Shown here in pieces: positions 16,552 through 23,754 of a DNA stretch of 26,813 nt. Made by a program: the position numbers and the translations under genes. The notes beneath the pieces are model-generated. The model saw only the letters and a program-made list of their open reading frames with translations. It was not told the DNA's origin and searched no databases. The stretch is from DASTGO01 sp035719045. GTDB lineage: Bacteria > Actinomycetota > Actinomycetes > Actinomycetales > Kineosporiaceae. The first letter of the stretch is position 1. Each line of letters begins with the position of its first letter. The stretch lies in contig DASTGO010000344.1 in assembly GCA_035719045.1 (NCBI GenBank), forward strand, positions 1 to 26,813, in the 5' to 3' direction.

Positions 16552-16788
16552 CCCGCGAGTTCGGCTACGAGTGGACCCTCCCCGCCCGAGCCTGACGCCG
16601 AGTGCGCGGTGGGGCAGCGGTGACCAAGGAGCTGCAGGGGTGTCCGCCGGAGTGCGGGAGCCCGCAGAGGGTGGGGGAACATGCGCGGTCCGGATGTCCG
16701 CCCGTCTGCCCGGGCGGGGCGGGACCGGCTGGTGCGGGAACACGCGCGCCCGGGTGGCCGCGTCCGCCCCCGTGACGTCCCTGCGCGG

Positions 16789-17955
16789 TCAACGGGATCG
16801 GCCGCGCAGGGCCTCGGCCAGCAGCGCCTCGTAGTCCTCGGTGACCCGGTCCCAGCCGTACGCAGCCGCCGCCTCCCGCCCCGCGCGGCCCAGGCGTGCC
16901 CGCAACGCGCGGTCCCCGGCGAGTCGCCGCAGGGCCATGGCGAGCGCCTCGACGTCGAGGGCCGGGACCCGTACGGCCGCCCCGGCGGGGATCCAGGCCA
17001 GTTGCGGCAGGTCGAACACCAGGACGGGTTTGCCGTACGCCATGCCCTCCAGCGCCGACAGCCCGAAGGTCTCGAACCTGGACGGCATCACCAGCACCGC
17101 GCAGCCGCGCAGGAGTTCGTCCTTGCGGTCGCCGTCGACCCGGCCCAGCCGGTGCACCCGGGCCCGCGGGTCGGCCCGGCGCACCCGATCCAGTTCCTGC
17201 TCCAGCGCGCGCTCCTGGTCCGGCGTGCCGCTGCCCGCGATCAGCAGGGGGAACGCCGGTCCGGTGGTCGGTGCGTCGCCGGGTCCGGGGTGGGTGTCCA
17301 GGGACCGCAGGTACGCCCGCAGCAGCAGGTCCAGGCCCTTCTGGCCGACGTCGACCCGACCGAGGAAGAGCACGCCCTCGCCACCGCCGTCGGAGCTGAC
17401 CCGCTCGGGCAGCCGGACGCCGTTGACCTGCCGGATCACCGTGGTCCGGGGGCTCACGGCGGCGACCGTGTGGGCATCGGCGGGGTTCAGCACGACCACC
17501 GTCCGGTACCGGCGCAGCCCGTGCCGCTCGACCCGGTCGAAGGGCAGCCGGTAGCGGCGGGCGGCGTCGGCGCCGGCCAGCATCTGCGCCAGGCCGATCA
17601 CCGGACGCCGGGTGACCAGGGGCAGCAGGCTCGTCGACCAGGGCGGGGTGAAGCTCTCGACCCAGACGTCGTACCGGCGCAGCGCCGCCTGCAGCGGGAG
17701 GACGGCGTGGTACAGCAGTTGCCCCAGCCGTGGGCCCAGGCGGCCCACCGGGAGGAAGACCTGACGGACGCCGGCCGGCGGCGGCTCGGCGCGGCGGCGT
17801 GCCCGGCAGCCCGGGTAGCTCCCGCAGATCACGGTCACCCGGTGACGTCGGGCGAGCCGTCCGGCCAGCTCCCGTACCACCACGCTGCCGCCGCCGCCGT
17901 AGTGCGGGTTGCCCGCGTGGTCGTAGATCGAGATCACCACGCGTGCCACCGGCAC
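16789..17955 (-). CDS. GT4-family glycosyltransferase
   Basis: A 388-residue cytosolic, GT-B fold glycosyltransferase that would add a sugar from a nucleotide donor to a growing glycan. The N-terminal domain starts with RVVISIYDHAGNPHYGGGG, the Gly-rich acceptor-side loop of this family. The C-terminal donor domain contains VLFLGRVDVGQKGLDLLLRA, LLIAGSG, and the signature FETFGLSALEGMAYGKPVLV (around 305-325) with the two acidic residues (E-x7-E) that bind the donor. The GTG start at 17955 has AGGGAAAGG close upstream; a second GTG two codons later is possible. The gene is divergent from the PIG-L deacetylase, with only 29 bases between start codons, so the two are likely controlled together. 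The donor sugar cannot be told from the sequence. Confidence 0.88.
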   Translation of the reverse strand: MPVARVVISIYDHAGNPHYGGGGSVVVRELAGRLARRHRVTVICGSYPGCRARRRAEPPPAGVRQVFLPVGRLGPRLGQLLYHAVLPLQAALRRYDVWVESFTPPWSTSLLPLVTRRPVIGLAQMLAGADAARRYRLPFDRVERHGLRRYRTVVVLNPADAHTVAAVSPRTTVIRQVNGVRLPERVSSDGGGEGVLFLGRVDVGQKGLDLLLRAYLRSLDTHPGPGDAPTTGPAFPLLIAGSGTPDQERALEQELDRVRRADPRARVHRLGRVDGDRKDELLRGCAVLVMPSRFETFGLSALEGMAYGKPVLVFDLPQLAWIPAGAAVRVPALDVEALAMALRRLAGDRALRARLGRAGREAAAAYGWDRVTEDYEALLAEALRGRSR

Positions 17956-17984
17956 CTGCCTTTCCCTGCGTCGGCGGGCCGGCG

Positions 17985-19001
17985 ATGAGCCAGAATCCCG
18001 GCCCCGAGCCTGCGCTGCTGGTGCTCTCCCCGCATCTGGACGATGCCGTGCTGTCCTGCGCCGGGTTGCTGAGCACGCTGGCCCCGGGGGTCCGGGTCCG
18101 CGTGGTCACCTTCTTCACCGAGGCCGCCGCCGGGCCGCTGACCCGGGCGGCTCGGTCGTTCCTGCGGCAGGCCGGCTGGTCGGGTGACCCCGACGCCTTC
18201 TACCGGCAGCGACGGGGGGAGGACCGGGAGGCCGTCGGCCGGCTCGGTGCCGCCTGGACGCATGTGGGGCTGGTGGACGCGCTGTTCCGGTCCCGGCAGG
18301 GATGGGCGCCCGGCGGCGTGGGCGACCGGTTCGCCGGGCCGGTGCGCCGGGTGCTGCCCGAGGTGACCTACCGGTACCCGAGCTACCGCTACGACATCGC
18401 CCGGGGCCGGGTGTCGCGTGCTGACCGTGGCCTGCGCCGCGACCTGACGGAGCGGGTGGCCCGGCTGCTGGACGAGTTGCACCCCCTCGCCGTGCTGGCC
18501 CCGCTCGGCGTCGGCCGCCACGTCGACCACCTGCTGGTGCGGGACGCCGCTGTGACCGCCCTCGCCGATGCCGCCGCGGCCGCCATGCCCGTCCCCGCTG
18601 GTGGGCCCGTTGGTGGGCCTGCCCTCTTTGGTGGGTCCGCCCCTGCGGGTGGGTCCGCTGATGGGCCTGCCCCCGCCCCCGTTCCGGTGTTCTACGCGGA
18701 TCTGCCGTACGCGCTCCGGCAGCGCCCCGACCCGGAGTTCGTCACCATCAACCGGTTGCGACGTGCCGAGTACCCGCACGGGGCGGAGCAGCGCGCCGTC
18801 CTCGTGGGCCTGTACCGGACCCAGGCCGGCGCGCTCTTCCCGGCCGGGGTGCCCACGGTCGTCGACGAGTACTGGTGGCAGGAGGGAGTCGACCGGGAGG
18901 GGATACTCGCCCGGGTCGTCCGCCCGTCCGCCTCTGCCGCCCGTCCGCCGCGGTGGCGCGACCCTTCCTCCCGGCCCCGTGGCCCCGGCCTCCGCCGCTG
19001 A
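17985..19001 (+). CDS. PIG-L/LmbE-family deacetylase
   Basis: A 338-residue member of the PIG-L family, zinc enzymes that remove acetyl groups from N-acetylglucosamine-type sugars on lipids, thiol precursors or antibiotics. The zinc site is SPHLDDA (15-21; H17, D20) plus HVDH (179-182). D19 is the likely catalytic base. Between the HVDH motif and the last conserved part there is a Gly/Ala/Pro/Ser-rich stretch (about 195-234) coded by short imperfect repeats. The C-terminal 30 residues are Arg/Pro-rich. The start at 17985 has little Shine-Dalgarno match, but the frame upstream runs through the divergent GT4 gene and is not conserved. With the GT4 gene it probably tailors a sugar of the surface glycan; the substrate is inferred only from the neighbourhood. 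Confidence 0.85.
   Translation: MSQNPGPEPALLVLSPHLDDAVLSCAGLLSTLAPGVRVRVVTFFTEAAAGPLTRAARSFLRQAGWSGDPDAFYRQRRGEDREAVGRLGAAWTHVGLVDALFRSRQGWAPGGVGDRFAGPVRRVLPEVTYRYPSYRYDIARGRVSRADRGLRRDLTERVARLLDELHPLAVLAPLGVGRHVDHLLVRDAAVTALADAAAAAMPVPAGGPVGGPALFGGSAPAGGSADGPAPAPVPVFYADLPYALRQRPDPEFVTINRLRRAEYPHGAEQRAVLVGLYRTQAGALFPAGVPTVVDEYWWQEGVDREGILARVVRPSASAARPPRWRDPSSRPRGPGLRR
18600..18673 (+). repeat. Imperfect short tandem repeats inside the deacetylase gene
   Basis: About five degenerate copies of GGTGGGYCYGCC lie in the deacetylase gene and code for a Gly-Gly-Pro/Ser-Ala stretch between the zinc site and the C-terminal part. The reading frame is kept through them. They look like a slippage-expanded surface loop. 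Confidence 0.6.
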
Positions 19002-19014
19002 CCGCCCAGCCGAC

Positions 19015-19039
19015 GGGGTGCTTCCGGCGGAAGCACCCC
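19015..19039. terminator. Bidirectional hairpin terminator
   Basis: GGGGTGCTTCC (19015-19025), loop GGC, then GGAAGCACCCC (19029-19039) form a perfect 11-bp stem. It lies between the 3' ends of the deacetylase gene (+, stop 19001) and the DUF3592-like gene (-, stop 19062). No T-run follows on either strand, which is usual for actinobacterial terminators. Position and strength make termination of both genes likely. Confidence 0.8.
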
Positions 19040-19061
19040 GGTCCTGGCGGTAGCTAGTTGA

Positions 19062-19640
19062 TCAAGATTGAGACGTTGTCGTGCCGGAGGTGGGGTCGGC
19101 CTGAGCGCCGCGCCCTTTCAGCAACGCGATTCCGGACAGCACCGCAGCCAGACTGATGACAGCCAGGACGATGCCGGTTGTCTGAAGGTCGCTGCCGTCG
19201 TCCAGGCGCGCATCGCGCGGGTCGCGAAGGTCGTAGTAGACCCGGATCGGCTGCCCGGCCGACATCGGCTCGGAGGCTTCATCCTGGCCCTCAACGGCTT
19301 GTCCCGCGCTCGTCGTGAATCGGAACACCGCCGCCTGATAGGGGACCGGCCCCCTGTCGGTGACGTGGTAGGCCGTGTGCATGCCGACCACGACGCCAGC
19401 GGCCGCCCGCTGGTGAGTGGTGAAGTCGCGCCCGTCGATCGTCATCCACACCCCGATCACGCACCCGATCAGCGCGAACGGGCCCACCCCGAACACGGCG
19501 AGCAGCCGCCGTCTCTGCATGCGGCGTCTGCCCCGACGTGACGGATGCCCGCCGGGGAAGGTCGACGGGTCGGACATGACACCACCCACTCGGACAGGCA
19601 ACGGGGCTGGCGCTTGGGGAGCTTCAGCGCGCAACCCCAT
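19062..19640 (-). CDS. DUF3592-like two-helix membrane protein
   Basis: A 192-residue protein with transmembrane helices at about 48-68 (LLAVFGVGPFALIGCVIGVW) and 155-176 (GIVLAVISLAAVLSGIALL). The segment between them faces outward and reads VVVGMHTAYHVTDRGPVPY, then PIRVYYDLRDPRDARL. This layout, with the phrase on converting a value to a Tyr-Tyr-Asp pattern, is typical of DUF3592 proteins, whose function is unknown. The start at 19640 is favoured over ATG 19577 because GAGGAG lies 6 bases before it, whereas 19577 has no good ribosome site. An IS remnant begins about 14 bases upstream of this start, so the native promoter has been displaced. It is convergent with the deacetylase gene and shares a terminator with it. 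Confidence 0.75.
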   Translation of the reverse strand: MGLRAEAPQAPAPLPVRVGGVMSDPSTFPGGHPSRRGRRRMQRRRLLAVFGVGPFALIGCVIGVWMTIDGRDFTTHQRAAAGVVVGMHTAYHVTDRGPVPYQAAVFRFTTSAGQAVEGQDEASEPMSAGQPIRVYYDLRDPRDARLDDGSDLQTTGIVLAVISLAAVLSGIALLKGRGAQADPTSGTTTSQS

Positions 19641-19664
19641 GATGATCTCCTCTGCTCATCGAGC

Positions 19665-19685
19665 TTGTCCCAACATCGTTTCCGC
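19665..19685 (+). repeat. Left terminal inverted repeat of the IS remnant
   Basis: Starts TTGTCCCAACATCGTTTCCG and matches the right repeat over 21 of 21 bases in inverse orientation. It lies 25 bases upstream of the DUF3592-like start codon. Confidence 0.85.
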
Positions 19686-19779
19686 TGGCGGCTGGTCCGT
19701 GACGAGGTCCGCGGGAGGGGCCCGTCGCAGCTCAGGCCCACTGATCGTCTTCAGTTGACGGGGACGATCTTCCGTCGGT

Positions 19780-20004
19780 GTGAAGGTGTCGATCAGCTCA
19801 CACGCGGCATGTCGGACACGGGGACGGCGAAGGCCGCCGGTCTCCGGCGTCCTGCCGGGCCGCACGGTCGACATCACCGCCGCCCGCCGCTTCAAGATCG
19901 CGGACAAGGTCCTGCAGTTCCTGGGCCTGCTCGCCGACCTGGGGTATGTCGGCCTGCAGCACTGGATCCGCGACCCGTTCACCCTCACCGGACCCGTGAT
20001 CTGA
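19780..20004 (+). pseudogene. Transposase fragment (IS5-like DDE family)
   Basis: A 74-codon frame containing LPGRTVDITAARRFKIADKV followed by LQFLGLLADLGYVGL. This resembles the central DDE region of actinobacterial IS5-family transposases, where LPGxxxDxTAAR is followed by a strand with a conserved Asp (here LADLGYVGL). No intact N- or C-terminal part is present, so no active enzyme can be made. The start codon of the frame has no meaning for the original gene. Confidence 0.65.
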
Positions 20005-20111
20005 TCAACACTCATCCAGCCAGCCATGATCGCCCCCGTCACCACCAGATGATCATCACGTCTGACCAGCGCGAGCACCTCGACACCCGATCAATCAAGA
20101 ACCCCTCACCT

Positions 20112-20132
20112 GCGGAAACGATGTTGGGACAA
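20112..20132 (-). repeat. Right terminal inverted repeat of the IS remnant
   Basis: Inverse copy of the left repeat, 21 of 21 bases identical. It ends about 140 bases before the start of the membrane glycosyltransferase gene, whose promoter must lie between the two or within the element. Confidence 0.85.
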
Positions 20133-20272
20133 CCTCAATGAGGTGCCCCTGCTGGACGAGGGCCTGAAAAGGTCATAGCGGGGCGAAGCGCGTGAAGCCT
20201 GCGATAGCGTGGCGAGTCGGTCGCTGGGCTGCGGCCGGACGGCCATGTCGAAGACACCCCTGGGGGAGATCG

Positions 20273-22087
20273 ATGATCGGATCGGAGGAGCCCGCCCGCC
20301 TTCCCGACCTCGCCTCGGGCGGCGGGCTCCGGCGGGCCTCCCCCGTGGGGTGGGTGCAGGACGTCGGACAGGTGGAGGACGTCGGACGGGCGCAGCCGGC
20401 ACCGGTCTCCACGGCGTCGCCGGTCTTCACGGCGTCGGTCGGCGGGCCGGTCGGCGACCCCGGCAGCGACCGTGGTGGCGCCCCGGTGGGGGGGCAGCGG
20501 GGTCAGGCGCCGTCCGGGGCGATGCCCCGCACCGGCACCCCCCGCAGGGCGAACGCCCCGGGAAGGTGGCCGCCGCTGTGGATCCGGGACTACCCGGACC
20601 TGCTGCTTGTGCCGGCACTGCTGGTGCTGGTGGCGCTGTCCCGGCTGGTCTCCTACGCCAGTGCGTATGACGTCTACGTGGACGAGTACTTCTACCAGCA
20701 GATGGGCGCCTCGGTCGCGGCCGGCCACCTGCCTCCCGGGGACGGGCGGGAGATGTTCGTGCTGCACCCGCCGGGCTTCTTCGTCCTGGAGGCCCTGTGG
20801 CGGGAACTCACCTCGCCGCTGTCGGCGCAGTTCGACCAGGTGATGGCCATGCGGCAGTTGCAGATCGTGCTCGCGGTGGGCACCGCGCTCGGCATCTACC
20901 TCCTGCTGCGCCGCATCGCGGGGCGCCGGACCGCGGTGATCGCGGCGCTGGTCTTCGCCGTCGACCCGTTCGTGCTGCGGCAGAACGGCCGGGTGCTGCT
21001 GGAGACCGCCACGATGGCGTTCGTGGTGCTCGGATGGGTGCCGATCCTCGGCGTGGTCAGGGGCCGGGCCCGGCATCCGGCCCTCGCGTCGCTCGGCGGG
21101 GGGCTGGTGCTCGGCTGCGCCACGGTGACCAAGGACCTCGGCCTGTTCGTCACCACGATCCCGCTGCTGGCCGTGCTGGTCTTCCGGTGGGGGCTGACCC
21201 GTCGGCAGGCCGCCGTCGCCGCCCTCGCGTCGCTGGTGCCCTACGGACTGTTCGTGGCCGGGGTGGTCGGGCAGGGCGGTGCGGCGCAACTGTGGCAGGC
21301 GAAGGCCGGGGCCCTGTCGCGGTTGTTCGGCGTCACCGTCGTCACGGGCTACAACATGCCCGGAGCACCGTCCCTGATCGACGTGGCCCTGGCGCAGCTC
21401 GACGGGTTCGTCGCCAGCTACCTGATCATGGGTCTGGGCACGATCGCGGCCGTCTGGCTCGTCCTGAAGGGGCCTGGTCCGGAGCACCGGATCATCGGGG
21501 CGATCGAGCTGTGCGCCGCGGTCCCGATCGGCTACGGCGCCGCCTTCGCCACCAGCGAGGAGCACCTGTTCTACCTGGTGCTCGTGCCGGCACTGCTGTC
21601 CCTGGCGGTCGCGGTGGTTCCCGTGCTCGAGGTGATCTCGGCCCGGCGCGGCAGCCGTGGCCGGGCGTGGGGATCACGCTGGGCGGCGGTCGTCGTCGCG
21701 GTCGCTCTGGTGGTCGTGGCCGTCGCCGACCTCGGTGCCTGGGTCCGGACCCGGACCACGCCCGACGACGGCCAGCGGCGGGTGGTGGCCTGGATCCGGC
21801 AGAACGTGCCCGAGAACACCGCCATCGCCTACGTCGCGGGCCAGACCGAGTTCCAGCTCGCGGGAACCCCGTGGCGTGCCCTGCCGCTGGACAGTCCTGC
21901 CACGATGGCCGCCGCCCAGGTGCGCTACCTGGTGGTGCTGCAGAAGGAGGTGCAGCAGGGGTACTCCTCGGTGTCCCCGCAGGAGGTGGCATGGTTCACG
22001 GCCCGGGGGCGGGAGGTGTTCGCCTTCGTCGGGCCTTCCTACGGCAGGGTGAGCATCTACCAGACCGTCGACGCGCAGGCGTGGTGA
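20273..22087 (+). CDS. GT-C/GT39-like membrane glycosyltransferase
   Basis: A 604-residue integral membrane protein. The first 100 residues are Gly/Pro/Ala-rich, contain a short DVGQVEDVG repeat and are probably disordered in the cytoplasm. Residues about 107-510 hold 10-12 transmembrane helices in the pattern of GT-C enzymes, which use lipid-linked sugars. The first external loop has DVYVDEYFY (133-141), whose Asp/Glu residues correspond to the catalytic acid motif of the family, and HPPGFFVLEALW follows. A soluble C-terminal part of about 95 residues faces outward and reads RRVVAWIRQNVPENTAIAY. ATG 20273 follows GGGGGAG by 5 bases, so I prefer it to the earlier in-frame GTG at 20192. It probably glycosylates a lipid or protein acceptor for the surface glycan. 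Confidence 0.82.
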   Translation: MIGSEEPARLPDLASGGGLRRASPVGWVQDVGQVEDVGRAQPAPVSTASPVFTASVGGPVGDPGSDRGGAPVGGQRGQAPSGAMPRTGTPRRANAPGRWPPLWIRDYPDLLLVPALLVLVALSRLVSYASAYDVYVDEYFYQQMGASVAAGHLPPGDGREMFVLHPPGFFVLEALWRELTSPLSAQFDQVMAMRQLQIVLAVGTALGIYLLLRRIAGRRTAVIAALVFAVDPFVLRQNGRVLLETATMAFVVLGWVPILGVVRGRARHPALASLGGGLVLGCATVTKDLGLFVTTIPLLAVLVFRWGLTRRQAAVAALASLVPYGLFVAGVVGQGGAAQLWQAKAGALSRLFGVTVVTGYNMPGAPSLIDVALAQLDGFVASYLIMGLGTIAAVWLVLKGPGPEHRIIGAIELCAAVPIGYGAAFATSEEHLFYLVLVPALLSLAVAVVPVLEVISARRGSRGRAWGSRWAAVVVAVALVVVAVADLGAWVRTRTTPDDGQRRVVAWIRQNVPENTAIAYVAGQTEFQLAGTPWRALPLDSPATMAAAQVRYLVVLQKEVQQGYSSVSPQEVAWFTARGREVFAFVGPSYGRVSIYQTVDAQAW

Positions 22088-22089
22088 CG

Positions 22090-23478
22090 TCAGGGGCGCC
22101 GTGTTCCCGGCCGTTTCGCGGTCAGTGCGGCGGTGAGGTGGGCGAACGCGCCGAACGGCAGCGTGCCGTCCCACAGTTGTTCGTCGTGCGCCCAGTAGAA
22201 GCCGCGCAGCCCGCAGCCGATCACCTGGCTCCGGACCCGGGCCAGCATGCCCTCGGAGGAGGTGTCCTGGTAGCCGGCGAGGACCCCGTCGCTCAGCCCG
22301 GGATTCTCCCCGCTCACCGGGATCCCCGCCCCTGCCGCGATCCGGGTGATCCAGCGGGTCGCCGACCAGGTCAGGGTCCTGGGGTCGGTCAGGGCGACCG
22401 TGGCATCGGCGGGGGAGCAGGTGTCCGCGTCACCGGACCCGTCCCCGACGGAGGTGACGTAGGCGACCCAGTCGCCGGTGGGGGGGAGTTGGCCGTACAA
22501 CTGCGGCCAGACGGCGCCCTGTCCGAGCAGGCCGTCGGGAAGCCCCGCCGCCACCGCCTGGTCGAACTCCGCCGGCCTGACTCCCACCCCGGGGGTGAGG
22601 ACGTAGTACCAGCCGTGGAATCCCAGTGACCGCAACACGTTCCGCTGCCAGATCAGGACGTCGGTCAGGCAGGCGACGTACCACTGCGCGAAGGCGAGGG
22701 CCTGGGCGGGGCTCGAGGCCGCCTCTGCGGTCCCGGGTCGCCACCCCGGCACCGGGTCGGCGGGCAGGGACGCCGGCCGGTCGGTGCCACCGGTGGCGTT
22801 GGCGTCGAACGCCCAGTAGCCGCCGGGAGGGTAGAGCACCTCCGCCGACCCGCCGGAGGTGAGCCGGACCGCCCGGAAGGCTCCCGCGCCCAGATCGTGC
22901 ACCACCTGGGTGAGGTAGTGCGCGGCCAGCTCGCGGAGGGTGCCGTTGAACACGAGGTTCAGCTGTTCGGAGACGGCTCCGTGCTGGTCGACGAAGCGGC
23001 TGTCGGGGACGTCGTAGGCCCACGCCGGGGGATCGTTCAGTCCCAGGCCCAGGGTCACCTGGCGGCCGACCTCGTGCAGGTGCCGCACCTCGTCCCGCAC
23101 ACCCCGGACGTAGCTGGGGTCGAACCACCCGGGACGGGGCTCGTAGCGACGCCAGGACAGTTCGACCATGGCGTCCGAGACCCCGGCGGAGGCCTCCTGC
23201 CCGACATGTTCGGGCACCGGGAGCAGGGTGCCGACGAACGTCGAGGTGGGCATCACCGGCGGGGGAGGATCGGAGGGGGCCGACGCCCCGGTCACGAACC
23301 GGATCGACCAGCCGAGGACCGTGGCGGCCACCAGCATCGACAGCACGCGCACGGCCCTGCCTGTGGGGCGGTGGGTGGCAGGGGCGGGGCGACGTCCGGC
23401 TGCGGCTGTCCCGGATCCTGTGCCGAGGGTCTCCGGCCGGCCGTCCTGGGCGTCGGACAGGGTGTGGATCCAGGGCAC
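22090..23478 (-). CDS. Membrane-anchored glycoside hydrolase-like protein
   Basis: A 462-residue protein. After 40 cytosolic residues, one helix (about 44-63) anchors it. The Pro-rich stretch at 68-78 leads into an outward-facing domain of about 380 residues shaped like a TIM-barrel glycosidase, most like GH42-type enzymes. NDPPAWAYDVPDSRFVDQHG (148-167) resembles their substrate-loop motif. E213 (GGSAEVLYP) and E391 (VSGENPG) are plausible acid/base and nucleophile positions. Glycosidases of this kind are found in exopolysaccharide loci, where they trim or free the polymer. The GTG start at 23478 has GGTGAG near it. The promoter 43-65 bases upstream carries the shared 13-bp element. The gene is convergent with the GT-C gene, with two bases between stops. 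The substrate is unknown. Confidence 0.72.
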   Translation of the reverse strand: MPWIHTLSDAQDGRPETLGTGSGTAAAGRRPAPATHRPTGRAVRVLSMLVAATVLGWSIRFVTGASAPSDPPPPVMPTSTFVGTLLPVPEHVGQEASAGVSDAMVELSWRRYEPRPGWFDPSYVRGVRDEVRHLHEVGRQVTLGLGLNDPPAWAYDVPDSRFVDQHGAVSEQLNLVFNGTLRELAAHYLTQVVHDLGAGAFRAVRLTSGGSAEVLYPPGGYWAFDANATGGTDRPASLPADPVPGWRPGTAEAASSPAQALAFAQWYVACLTDVLIWQRNVLRSLGFHGWYYVLTPGVGVRPAEFDQAVAAGLPDGLLGQGAVWPQLYGQLPPTGDWVAYVTSVGDGSGDADTCSPADATVALTDPRTLTWSATRWITRIAAGAGIPVSGENPGLSDGVLAGYQDTSSEGMLARVRSQVIGCGLRGFYWAHDEQLWDGTLPFGAFAHLTAALTAKRPGTRRP

Positions 23479-23520
23479 GTCTCACCGTAGCCCGACACTC
23501 CACAAGTATCCATAAGCCCA

Positions 23521-23543
23521 TATATAAGGTACGAATAGTGACG
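23521..23543 (-). promoter_or_regulatory. Promoter with shared 13-bp element, copy 2
   Basis: On the minus strand CGTCACTATTCGT (23543-23531), 4 bases, then TATATA (23526-23521). Transcription would begin near 23513, giving a leader of about 35 bases to the GTG at 23478. Element and spacing equal those of copy 1 (12346-12368). The surrounding 60 bases are the most AT-rich in this half of the window. Confidence 0.55.
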
Positions 23544-23754
23544 CATTCGATGTAATGCCGATGAGTCGGGCAGCTCACCCCTGGGGTGGGGGACCGGCCG
23601 CATGAGGTCCGGGAGCCGGTTGGGTCGTGTCCGACAGGCGCGGTTCCGGGGTGTCCGGGGCTGCGCGCACACCGCGTGCCCTCCGGTCGCTCTAGGCCCC
23701 TGGGCGAGTCCTGGGTGCGGCGGCGACCACGGCTGACGAGGACCGGAGGGAAAC

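Larger units (their letters stand above)
19654..20143. mobile_element. Remnant of an IS5-like element with terminal inverted repeats
   Basis: A sequence of 21 bases starting TTGTCCCAACATCG at 19665-19685 recurs as its exact reverse complement at 20112-20132. The two are about 425 bases apart, too short for a whole element. Inside lies a transposase fragment (19780-20004). Immediately outside each repeat is an 11-bp palindrome with a 3-base centre: GCTCATCGAGC (19654-19664) and CCTCAATGAGG (20133-20143). They are not simple direct target duplications. The element is an internally deleted, non-autonomous copy that could still be moved by a complete relative elsewhere. Confidence 0.78.

Noticed and set aside
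20144..20272. Possible riboswitch or structured leader before the membrane glycosyltransferase
   Set aside because: The sequence has several short GC pairings, but I found no match to the c-di-GMP, c-di-AMP or other riboswitch cores I know.
23576..23588. Palindrome CACCCCTGGGGTG between the glycosidase and acyltransferase genes
   Set aside because: Short GC palindromes like this occur often by chance at this base composition, and it is not tied to a promoter I can place.
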